Source: M55B154 sp964345775 (GTDB lineage: Bacteria > Spirochaetota > UBA4802 > UB4802). From it: a DNA stretch of 9,097 nt. The position numbers and the translations under genes were made by a program. The stretch spans positions 1-9,097 of the forward strand of contig CAYFSO010000120.1 of assembly GCA_964345775.1 (NCBI GenBank), read 5' to 3'. Below, piece after piece: positions 1 through 6,226 of this stretch. The first letter of the stretch is position 1; each line of letters starts with the position of its first letter. The notes under the pieces were generated by a model. That model ran no database searches and had not been told where the DNA came from. It worked only from the letters and a program-made list of their open reading frames with translations.

Positions 1-2
1 AT

Positions 3-1754
3 AACACCACCCCTGAAGAATACACTGACAGGATAAGTAAAAAATTCCGCCACACATGGGACGCCATCCACATTCAATACGATGAATTCATCCGCACCAC
101 TGATGACCATCATAAAAAGGTGGTACAGCAGGTACTGCAGAAAGTATACGACAGTGGAGACATCTATTTCGGAAGCTACGGGGGCCATTACTGCGTTGGC
201 TGTGAAAGGTTCTTAACTGAAAAAGAGATGGTGGACGGGAAATGCCCCGAACACGACGTAAAGCCGGAATACATCGAGGAGAATAATTATTTCTTCAAAA
301 TGCGCAAGTACCAGGACTGGCTCATAGACCATATCACGCAAAACCCCGATTTTATTCGCCCCGAGCGTTACAAGAACGAAGTATTATCCATGTTGCAGAA
401 CGAGGCACTGGAAGACCTTTGCATATCCAGGCCCATATCACGACTCAGCTGGGGAATTCCCCTGCCCTTTGACGAAGAGTATGTTACGTACGTATGGTTC
501 GACGCCCTGATAAACTATATCAGCGCCATTGGCTACCCTGACGGGGATAATTTTAACAAATTCTGGCCGGTAGTTGATCATATTATTGCCAAGGATATCC
601 TGAAGCCCCATGGTATCTTCTGGCCAACAATGCTGAAGGCGGCCGATATCCCGCCCTATCGGCATCTGAACGTGCATGGATACTGGAACATGGAAAAGTC
701 CAAGATGTCAAAAAGTCTTGGGAACGTGGTAGGGCCCGAAGAACTGATGGAAAAATTCGGGAACGACCAGGTACGGTACTTTTTTCTTCGTGAAATGACC
801 TTCGGCCTTGATGCAACCTTTTCAGAAGATGCCCTTGTTGGCAGGATAAACTATGACCTGGCAAATGACCTGGGTAACCTCATCAAGCGCACGTTCAACA
901 TGGTTCAGAAATACTTCGATGGCACCATACCTTCATTCAACGCAAATGAACCGGCCGGCAGGGAAGAGATGCAGGCAAGGATGAAAGAGGCAATTGACGG
1001 CTACTGCAAGGGGGTTGAGGATTTCCAGTTCAGCGTTGGTATCGAGATGCTCTGGGAATTCATTCGTTCGTGCAATAAGTACATAGACGATTACAAACCA
1101 TGGCAGCTTGCGAAGGAAAACAAAACCGATCTGCTTGCATCGGTAATGCGCAACCTGCTGGAAGCCATTTACGGCATAACCGTGCTGGCATCCCCCATCT
1201 GCTTTGAAAAGGCCGAGATCATATTCGACAACCTGGGTACCCGTCCTTCAAACGGTGACGTGAACGTCCTTTCCGGTTTCAATAACCTTGAAGAAGGACA
1301 CAGCCTGGGCAAGGTGGGCATACTCTTTCCGCGCCTGGAAAAAGAGACCACCGGCGAAAAAGATGAAAAGCCGGCAAAAGCTGAAACACCGAAAAAGCAG
1401 AAAGCAGCCCCTGAAGGCGATGACAACCTTGTTGACATCAGTGAATTCGCCAGGATCCACCTTGTGGTTTCAAAGGTGCTGGAAGCGGAAAACATCGAGG
1501 GTTCTGACAGGCTTCTGAAACTTCAAATAGATACCGGCACAGATACCAGGCAGCTTGTGGCCGGCCTGGCACCGCATTACACACCCGGCGACCTTGTTGG
1601 AAAGAAAATACTTGTAGTGGCCAACCTGAAACCAGCCACCATCTTCAAGCACAAGTCAAACGGCATGCTCCTGGCTGCAAGAGAGGACAAGAAAGATATA
1701 CCAAAACTCATAGAGATCGACGAGACAATACCCGTGGGCTCACGTCTCAGTTGA
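3..1754 (+). CDS. metG: Methionyl-tRNA synthetase, 5'-truncated by the window edge
   Basis: Charges tRNA-Met with methionine in the cytoplasm. The frame is open from base 3, so 583 C-terminal residues are visible. The N-terminal Rossmann half with its HIGH signature lies outside the window, and the GTG at 120 is internal. A zinc knuckle of the CxxC...CxxH type is encoded at 192-254 (YCVGCERF, then KCPEHD), as in single-zinc MetRS such as that of Thermus. The catalytic loop KMSKS is at 702-716, followed by the helical anticodon-binding domain. A Lys/Glu-rich linker (about 1336-1425) leads to a C-terminal tRNA-binding domain of the EMAPII/Arc1p OB-fold type (about 1431-1754; DISEFARIHLVV, ANLKPATIF). 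The fused tRNA-binding domain is common in bacterial MetRS and serves dimerisation and tRNA affinity. The gene is followed by a phosphoesterase after 20 bp, probably on the same transcript. Identity is certain. Confidence 0.97.
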   Translation, partial: NTTPEEYTDRISKKFRHTWDAIHIQYDEFIRTTDDHHKKVVQQVLQKVYDSGDIYFGSYGGHYCVGCERFLTEKEMVDGKCPEHDVKPEYIEENNYFFKMRKYQDWLIDHITQNPDFIRPERYKNEVLSMLQNEALEDLCISRPISRLSWGIPLPFDEEYVTYVWFDALINYISAIGYPDGDNFNKFWPVVDHIIAKDILKPHGIFWPTMLKAADIPPYRHLNVHGYWNMEKSKMSKSLGNVVGPEELMEKFGNDQVRYFFLREMTFGLDATFSEDALVGRINYDLANDLGNLIKRTFNMVQKYFDGTIPSFNANEPAGREEMQARMKEAIDGYCKGVEDFQFSVGIEMLWEFIRSCNKYIDDYKPWQLAKENKTDLLASVMRNLLEAIYGITVLASPICFEKAEIIFDNLGTRPSNGDVNVLSGFNNLEEGHSLGKVGILFPRLEKETTGEKDEKPAKAETPKKQKAAPEGDDNLVDISEFARIHLVVSKVLEAENIEGSDRLLKLQIDTGTDTRQLVAGLAPHYTPGDLVGKKILVVANLKPATIFKHKSNGMLLAAREDKKDIPKLIEIDETIPVGSRLS

Positions 1755-1774
1755 TCTGAACCGAAGGATACAGA

Positions 1775-2266
1775 ATGAAGATTGGTCTGATCTCAGACAC
1801 CCATAACGACATCGAGATGATCGAACGGGCCATCAAGGTGTTCAAGGAACGCGACGTGGACCTGGTGCTACACGCGGGTGACCTGACTTCGGCACGGCTT
1901 GTTCGCCTTTTCAAGGATATCCCCTGCAGGTTCGTACTGGGTAACTGCGATATTGATGTTGAAGATATCAATGTCATAGCCGATCAGCTTGGCTTCGGGT
2001 GTGTTGACAAGTACTGCGAGTTTGAAGCGGATGAAAAGAAGTTCATCGTGTTTCACGGTAATGACGTCCCCCTGTTCAGGAATGCTGTCAGCTCAGGCAA
2101 GTACGACTATATCATCAAGGGACACACTCACATGTTCGAGAATTATACCTCCGACAGGACCCGCATTATCAACCCCGGCTCGCTGTACCGGAGTGAAGAA
2201 CATACCGTTGCCATACTTGATACCGAAAAAGACAAAGTTGAAAAAATACGTATCGAGATCGAATAG
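1775..2266 (+). CDS. YfcE/MJ0936-family metallophosphoesterase
   Basis: A 163-residue cytoplasmic calcineurin-like phosphoesterase. The full set of metal and phosphate ligands is visible in order: D8 and H10 (SDTHND), D36 (HAGDLTS), N57 (LGNCD), H94 (FHGND), and H117 and H119 (KGHTHMF). Length matches Methanocaldococcus MJ0936 (about 166 residues) and is close to E. coli YfcE (about 184). Characterised members are Mn/Ni-dependent phosphodiesterases active on artificial substrates, with the physiological substrate unsettled, so no specific reaction is assigned. The ATG start is supported by GAAGGA at 1763-1768, six bases upstream. It lies 20 bp downstream of metG and probably shares its transcript. 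Its stop is 11 bp from the stop of convergent parB, and no terminator hairpin lies between them. Confidence 0.9.
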   Translation: MKIGLISDTHNDIEMIERAIKVFKERDVDLVLHAGDLTSARLVRLFKDIPCRFVLGNCDIDVEDINVIADQLGFGCVDKYCEFEADEKKFIVFHGNDVPLFRNAVSSGKYDYIIKGHTHMFENYTSDRTRIINPGSLYRSEEHTVAILDTEKDKVEKIRIEIE

Positions 2267-2277
2267 CGGTCTTCTCT

Positions 2278-3153
2278 TTACTCGTCCTTCAGCAGGCCGG
2301 TAATGCGGTCAAAATCATCAAGTGAATAATAATGTATCTCTATTCGTCCCTTCGTTCCCTGGTGCCGTATCTCAACCTTGGTGCCAAGCAATGAAATGAG
2401 CATCTCTTCCATTTTTCGCACATGGGGATCCTTTTTCTGTTTGCCGGCAGCTCCACCCTTACCGGAAGACTCACTGTTTTCTTCAATTTTTTTCTCCAGG
2501 GCACGAACGGAGAGGCCTTCTGAAAGTATCTCGTTGAATATCTGCTCCTGGCGCTGCCCGCTGAGAGAGAGCAGCAGCTTGGCATGTCCCGTGGACATTT
2601 CTCCGTTCGAGAGGGCTTCCTGCATGTGTTCGGGAAGATTCAGCAGCCTGACCATGTTGGACACCGAGGCCCTGTCCTTGCCCACCCGCTCGGCAATCTC
2701 TGCCTGCTTCAGCTTGAAACGGCTTGAAAGCATCTTGTAAGCCCTGGCTTCTTCTATGGGATCAAGGTCGGCCCGCTGCAGGTTCTCAATGAGAGCAAGT
2801 GACAGGTTCATCTCTTCACCTGCTTCCATGATAATGGCCTTGATCATGTCAATGCCGGCCTTTTTGCAGGCTCGCCATCGTCTTTCACCGGCTATTATAT
2901 AATAGCTGTCCTCATCCTTCCGCACGATGATCGGTTGAATGAGGCCCACCTGTTGTATTGACTCGGCAAGTCCGTGTATCTCGCTTTCGTCAAAATGCAG
3001 CCGTGGTTGATGCGGGTTAGGCTTGATCTCCCGTATGCTCAGCTCTACAACCCTGTCCAGGCTTTCAGAGATCCCCCTTTCCATGTCCTCTACGGGTTGG
3101 GATGACGTGGAGATGATGGCCCCAAGCCCCTTGCCAAGTGCCTTCTTAGCCAT
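2278..3153 (-). CDS. parB: Chromosome-partitioning protein ParB (Spo0J/Noc superfamily CTPase)
   Basis: A 291-residue parS-binding CTP switch that loads and spreads on DNA around parS and works with ParA in origin segregation. The N-terminus carries the usual KKALGKGLGAI segment, which in this family contacts ParA. The ParB/Srx domain runs from about residue 36, with the CTP-binding box GERRWRA at 89-95 and ENLQRADLDP at 123-132. The helix-turn-helix lies at about 147-172 (KLKQAEIAERVGKDRASVSN). A Gly/Lys-rich linker (about 226-243) precedes the C-terminal dimerisation domain (about 244-291). The ATG start is supported by GAGGTG seven bases upstream and by the 8-bp overlap with the end of parA, which implies coupled translation. 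All key motifs are intact. No complete parS site was found in the window. Confidence 0.96.
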   Translation of the reverse strand: MAKKALGKGLGAIISTSSQPVEDMERGISESLDRVVELSIREIKPNPHQPRLHFDESEIHGLAESIQQVGLIQPIIVRKDEDSYYIIAGERRWRACKKAGIDMIKAIIMEAGEEMNLSLALIENLQRADLDPIEEARAYKMLSSRFKLKQAEIAERVGKDRASVSNMVRLLNLPEHMQEALSNGEMSTGHAKLLLSLSGQRQEQIFNEILSEGLSVRALEKKIEENSESSGKGGAAGKQKKDPHVRKMEEMLISLLGTKVEIRHQGTKGRIEIHYYSLDDFDRITGLLKDE

Positions 3154-3907
3154 TCCTGATCACCTCTTCAGCCAATTTCTCGTAATTATCACTGCCGGCT
3201 GAATGCCTGTCATACAGGTTAATGGGTTTTCCGAATGAAGGTGACTCAGAAAGCTTTACATTCCTTGGTATGATGGCCTCGAAAACCTTGTCTTTAAAAA
3301 AATCGCGCACATCCGAGACCACCTGCTGCGAAAGATTCGTCCTGGAATCGTACATGGTGAGCACCACGCCCTCTATCTGCAGCGAAGGGTTGAGGCTGTC
3401 CTGCACCATGGCGATGATCTTCAAGAGCTGGCTCAACCCCTCAAGTGCATAGTACTCACATTGCAATGGGATCAGCACAGTGTCCGATGCCACCATGCTG
3501 TTCAGTGTCAGCAACCCCAGGGACGGCGGACAGTCGATGAGTATATAATCAAAATCGTCCCTGATCTCCTTCAACGTTTTCTTCAGCACGAACTCCCTGC
3601 CCTCCAGTCCAAGCAGGTCAACCTGGGCGCCCGAAAGGTGTATATTTGACGGCACGATATACAGGTTTTCAATACTGGACTCGAATACGACCTCCCTGAT
3701 GGGAAGCTCGCCGATCATTACCTCGTAAATGGTGGTCTTCATCTCTTCCACGTTCACACCAATGCCAAACCCGGCATTTGCCTGCGGATCAATATCAACG
3801 ATAAGTACGCGTTTCCCTTTTTCGGCAAGAAATGATGCCAGGTTCACCGTTGTGGTTGTCTTGCCAACACCACCTTTCTGGTTTGATATTGAGATCACTC
3901 TACCCAT
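3146..3907 (-). CDS. parA: Chromosome-partitioning ATPase ParA/Soj
   Basis: A 253-residue Walker-type ATPase that binds DNA non-specifically as an ATP dimer and is stimulated by ParB to drive origin segregation. The deviant Walker A, KGGVGKTT with signature lysine K11, is at residues 11-18. The DIDPQ motif (D38, D40) and Walker B-type strand YILIDCPPS (120-128, D125) follow. R189 in YDSRTNLSQ sits where Soj proteins carry a DNA-binding arginine. Length is typical of chromosomal Soj, without the N-terminal helix-turn-helix extension of plasmid type Ia ParA, so this is the chromosomal system. The ATG start has GGAG at 3915-3918, seven bases upstream. It is first in the parA-parB operon and overlaps parB by 8 bp. 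A dyad (3952-3969) and a TTGACA hexamer (3991-3996) precede it and may control it. Confidence 0.96.
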   Translation of the reverse strand: MGRVISISNQKGGVGKTTTTVNLASFLAEKGKRVLIVDIDPQANAGFGIGVNVEEMKTTIYEVMIGELPIREVVFESSIENLYIVPSNIHLSGAQVDLLGLEGREFVLKKTLKEIRDDFDYILIDCPPSLGLLTLNSMVASDTVLIPLQCEYYALEGLSQLLKIIAMVQDSLNPSLQIEGVVLTMYDSRTNLSQQVVSDVRDFFKDKVFEAIIPRNVKLSESPSFGKPINLYDRHSAGSDNYEKLAEEVIRNG

Positions 3908-3951
3908 ATATGTTCTCCAGGATCAAAAGTTTCTTTTTTTCTGACATAATC

Positions 3952-3969
3952 CATATCCGGATGGATATG
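3952..3969. promoter_or_regulatory. Perfect 7-bp dyad upstream of parA, candidate operator
   Basis: CATATCC and its exact reverse complement GGATATG flank a GGAT centre; the inner ATCCGGAT (3955-3962) is itself palindromic. The site lies 44-61 bp upstream of the parA start, where a repressor would cover the promoter or early leader. It is too short and loosely spaced to be a good terminator and has no following T-run. Autoregulation is known for many par operons, but no recognised binding consensus is seen, so the role is inferred from symmetry and position only. Confidence 0.35.
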
Positions 3970-3990
3970 CTGAGCACCAATCTGATGATT

Positions 3991-3996
3991 TGTCAA
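3991..3996 (-). promoter_or_regulatory. TTGACA hexamer, possible -35 box for parAB
   Basis: The minus strand reads a perfect sigma-70 type TTGACA 84-89 bp upstream of the parA start. A perfect 8-bp palindrome GATTAATC (3998-4005) lies just upstream of it. No good TATAAT-like hexamer sits 16-18 bases further on (TCAGCA at 17), so either the -10 is poor, possibly activator dependent, or the match is chance. Confidence 0.3.
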
Positions 3997-4033
3997 AGAT
4001 TAATCAATATATTTTTTTGGGGTTGTGGAAATA

Positions 4034-4061
4034 TAGCCACAGAGACTCAGAGGTACGTAGA
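4034..4061 (+). repeat. Left arm of a 28-bp imperfect inverted repeat
   Basis: This arm reads TAGCCACAGAG, ACT, CAGAGGTACG, TAGA and matches the reverse complement of 4255-4282 at 25 of 28 positions. Its core (CACAGAG...CAGAGG) resembles a repeat class that I recall between genes in many environmental bacterial genomes, often as imperfect tandem CACAGAGG units; that link is from memory. It forms the left boundary of a 249-bp AT-rich intergenic element. Confidence 0.75.
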
Positions 4062-4130
4062 TTCGTTCAATACAGATTAATTTCACTATTTCAGTATAGC
4101 AACTGCTTCTTGTTACGTGTTGTACAGGTT

Positions 4131-4177
4131 ATAGATTTTACAGGCTAAAATTTTTTTTAATTCAAGCCTAAAACTAT
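4131..4177. other. AT-rich stem-loop at the centre of the inverted-repeat element
   Basis: ATAGATTTTACAGGCT (4131-4146) pairs with AGCCTAAAACTAT (4165-4177), giving a stem of about 13 pairs with small bulges around an 18-base loop that contains eight T residues. It is nested inside the 4034-4282 inverted repeat. Further nested pairs are GTTCAATA (4065-4072) with TATTGAAC (4208-4215), and ACGTGTT (4115-4121) with AACACGT (4213-4219). On neither strand is the stem followed by a run of T, so it does not look like a standard intrinsic terminator. Confidence 0.5.
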
Positions 4178-4254
4178 ATATATCCCGGGCCAGTATAAAT
4201 CAGGATATATTGAACACGTTTAATCCCTGACAAAACAATAATAAATAGATCAAC

Positions 4255-4282
4255 TCTCCGTACCTCTGGGCCTCTGTGGCTA
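4255..4282 (-). repeat. Right arm of the 28-bp imperfect inverted repeat
   Basis: Read on the minus strand, this arm gives TAGCCACAGAG, GCC, CAGAGGTACG, GAGA. It differs from the left arm at three positions only. It ends 4 bp beyond the stop codon of the racemase-family gene, so it would be the first thing transcribed past that gene. The 193 bp between the arms hold no credible reading frame. Confidence 0.75.
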
Positions 4283-4286
4283 CCGT

Positions 4287-5018
4287 TTAAAAAGAATCGG
4301 GATAGCTTCTTGCCACCACCGCCGTATGCACGTAGTTGATCATGGTAACGTAATCGAACACCGGCAATCCCACCGCTTCCTGTACCGCGGCGGCGTACGG
4401 GGGTAGAACGCTGCATTCAAGCAGCATGGCTCCCACCTCGGGGTGATCCCCCACCATCAACAGGGCACGTTCAACCACTTCGTCACGCACCTTCCTGGAA
4501 TCAAGAGTTCCGGTTTCCCTGATAATGCCGTCGGCGAAAGCAGGCCCGTCCTGCATTCCCCGTACGATCACCCTTGAAGGATCATGCACCCCTGCATGGG
4601 CAAGCATTTCGGGTATGAACCGGGTCTCGTCCGCGCAGAGAATTCCCGGCTTTTTACCCGGGGGCAGCATGGCCAGCATGAACGGGAGCTGCAGCAGGCT
4701 TGAGAGAAACACCGGCACATCAATGTTGTTTGCCACCTCCTCCTGGTGCATCACCAGGTAGCCGCAATCTGCGGTGACGGCTCTGACCCCCTGTGAAACC
4801 AGCTGCTTCGCCGCGGCCATCACGTCCTGCAAAACTGATACGTCTTTTTCCAGCGCTTTTTCCACGGTCAAACCGGGTATTACCTGGTAACGGACGGGGA
4901 AGTTGCAGGTATGGGCGTTCCCCACGTCGCCCTGGATGAACGGCGTATGGGAATCAAGCATCAGTATGCCGATGTCTTCGCCGTAGCTTACCTGTCCTCT
5001 GCGGGCATGAAATATCAT
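4287..5018 (-). CDS. Aspartate/glutamate racemase-family protein
   Basis: A 243-residue cytoplasmic protein of the Asp/Glu/hydantoin racemase superfamily. These cofactor-independent enzymes use two facing cysteines to invert a stereocentre. The two expected cysteines are present: C85 in TADCGYL and C202 in LLECSVLPPYA, followed by the subfamily-like stretch GLPVFDYVTMINYVH. The N-terminal GDVGN segment (31-34) fits a subgroup annotated only as racemase family. It is distinct from MurI, whose usual motifs are absent, so a cell-wall D-glutamate role is not supported. Substrate is unknown; aspartate, glutamate, hydantoins or related acids are all possible. The ATG start overlaps the stop of the upstream membrane-protein gene by 4 bp (ATGA) and has GGAGGG ten bases upstream, indicating coupled translation. 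It is last in a three-gene operon. Confidence 0.82.
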   Translation of the reverse strand: MIFHARRGQVSYGEDIGILMLDSHTPFIQGDVGNAHTCNFPVRYQVIPGLTVEKALEKDVSVLQDVMAAAKQLVSQGVRAVTADCGYLVMHQEEVANNIDVPVFLSSLLQLPFMLAMLPPGKKPGILCADETRFIPEMLAHAGVHDPSRVIVRGMQDGPAFADGIIRETGTLDSRKVRDEVVERALLMVGDHPEVGAMLLECSVLPPYAAAVQEAVGLPVFDYVTMINYVHTAVVARSYPDSF

Positions 5019-6220
5019 TGCTTAATTTCCCTCCAGTACCGTTCTTTGCCTGAAAACCTGCGCGGTTTCCACGTTCTCCATATTGCCATCAAGACGATCA
5101 CTGCCAGCAGCCCCGCTCCCGCCCACTTGATGATGTGAACATAGGGGAAGAACTGTGCTCCCCCCGCAATACCAAGGGCGTACAGGCGGTGAGTTTCTCC
5201 CCGTTCGGGATATATTGAAACCCGAACCTTCTCGCCGGAATTCCCGTTAATGACTATACCGTCGGAAGTGGATACCGGGTACCAGGATGCCACCATGCCG
5301 TGCTTCTCATTGAAAAGATCCACCTGGAAACGGGTGTCATCAACGGTGTCAACGTACAGTGTTGCCGTATCCGCCGGCATGGTCATGGCATATGTTCTAT
5401 GATACTCACCGGGGAGGAACGCGTCAACCACCGTGGTTTCAATATCCTGGTCCCACCTGGATGCCCTTTCACCGATCCGCTTCAACGCCGCATCGCCGGC
5501 CATGCGGTACACGAAAAAACGCATGTACTCCCGTTCCCACCTGCTGGAGTGAAAACTGGTATAATATGCCTGCCCGCTCCCAATTTCAAGACGTGCACTG
5601 ACAGGGCCTTCCCTTTTACCCGAGGGTGTACGGAACTGTGCCCGGGCCAGCACTTCACCTTTCGTGTCCCTGAGTGCCACCCAGCCGTTATGGGTCATCA
5701 CCAGGCGTATACGGGTATGGTTGAAAAACGCGGCCAGGTCACCTGCAATGGTTACGTCCGAGGGGCCGCTGATACCGGCATGGGGGAAATCCCTGAAAAA
5801 CTTGAAGGGCTTTGCCATATGTTGAAGATACTTGTACGAATAATCCGAGAAATACCCGGTACCGCCGTCACGTATGAAACGTTCAATATTCTCGTAGATC
5901 TGGTCATAGCTGATCTCACGGTATTCCCGTTTCAGGTCTACCCCCTGTATACGGTACCGCCGCGCCACCACGTTGATGCTTGATTCAACCGGCGGCTCGA
6001 CACCACATGGCAGGCACAGCACATCCAGGTTTTCCAGGTTCTTGTATTCCTGGCAATCAGCAATGGTAAGGGGGGTGTACTTTATCCTGAAACTGTCAAA
6101 CAACTTTGCGATATCATCAAAGCGGGCAGATACTACGCCAATGCGCGGTGCCGCAGCGAGGGCCGGTACCCATATGCAGAAAAGCCATAGTACAAGTGCA
6201 ATGATCCCGGTAACACGCAT
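5015..6220 (-). CDS. Secreted single-pass membrane protein with a glutamine-amidotransferase-like domain
   Basis: A 401-residue protein of unknown function. An N-terminal signal peptide (about 1-23, hydrophobic 5-20, ending ALAA) targets it for export. Residues about 25-235 resemble the class I glutamine-amidotransferase/ThuA-like fold. The pattern is strand RIGVVS, strand LDVLCLPCG (65-73), helix then RDGGTGYFSDYSYKYL (117-132), and closing strand GSGQAYYTSFHSSR (214-227). Similar FSDWAY and YTSFH motifs occur in large bacterial and archaeal envelope proteins. No GxCxG nucleophile elbow is seen, so catalysis is unlikely. Residues about 262-350 look like a beta-sandwich, perhaps akin to pre-peptidase C-terminal domains. 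A transmembrane helix (about 365-382) precedes a basic cytoplasmic tail. The topology puts the body outside the inner membrane. The ATG lies 6 bp after the upstream gene and the racemase gene follows with a 4-bp overlap. Domain calls are by eye. Confidence 0.7.
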   Translation of the reverse strand: MRVTGIIALVLWLFCIWVPALAAAPRIGVVSARFDDIAKLFDSFRIKYTPLTIADCQEYKNLENLDVLCLPCGVEPPVESSINVVARRYRIQGVDLKREYREISYDQIYENIERFIRDGGTGYFSDYSYKYLQHMAKPFKFFRDFPHAGISGPSDVTIAGDLAAFFNHTRIRLVMTHNGWVALRDTKGEVLARAQFRTPSGKREGPVSARLEIGSGQAYYTSFHSSRWEREYMRFFVYRMAGDAALKRIGERASRWDQDIETTVVDAFLPGEYHRTYAMTMPADTATLYVDTVDDTRFQVDLFNEKHGMVASWYPVSTSDGIVINGNSGEKVRVSIYPERGETHRLYALGIAGGAQFFPYVHIIKWAGAGLLAVIVLMAIWRTWKPRRFSGKERYWREIKQ

Positions 6221-6226
6221 GAATAA

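Noticed and set aside
120..122. GTG as the start of metG
   Set aside because: The frame is open and codes for typical MetRS sequence (EEYTDRISKKFRHTWDAIH) from base 3 onwards; the gene is simply cut by the window edge.
2049..2064. Half of a parS site (TGTTTCACG) next to parB
   Set aside because: The right half does not match the GTGAAACA half of the consensus, and the bases encode the conserved FHG of the phosphoesterase active site, so the match is explained by coding constraint.
3832..4080. Plus-strand open frame of 82 codons running from parA into the intergenic gap
   Set aside because: Its first part is antisense to parA, and its end runs through the AT-rich leader and the left repeat arm; no start signal or protein pattern is seen.
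4131..4177. Stem-loop as the terminator of the racemase operon
   Set aside because: It lies over 100 bp beyond the stop, is AT rich with bulges, and is not followed by a T-run on the minus strand.
5300..5983. Plus-strand open frame of 227 codons
   Set aside because: It lies wholly antisense to the secreted membrane-protein gene, and its product is rich in Cys, His and Pro with no domain pattern, as expected of a shadow frame.
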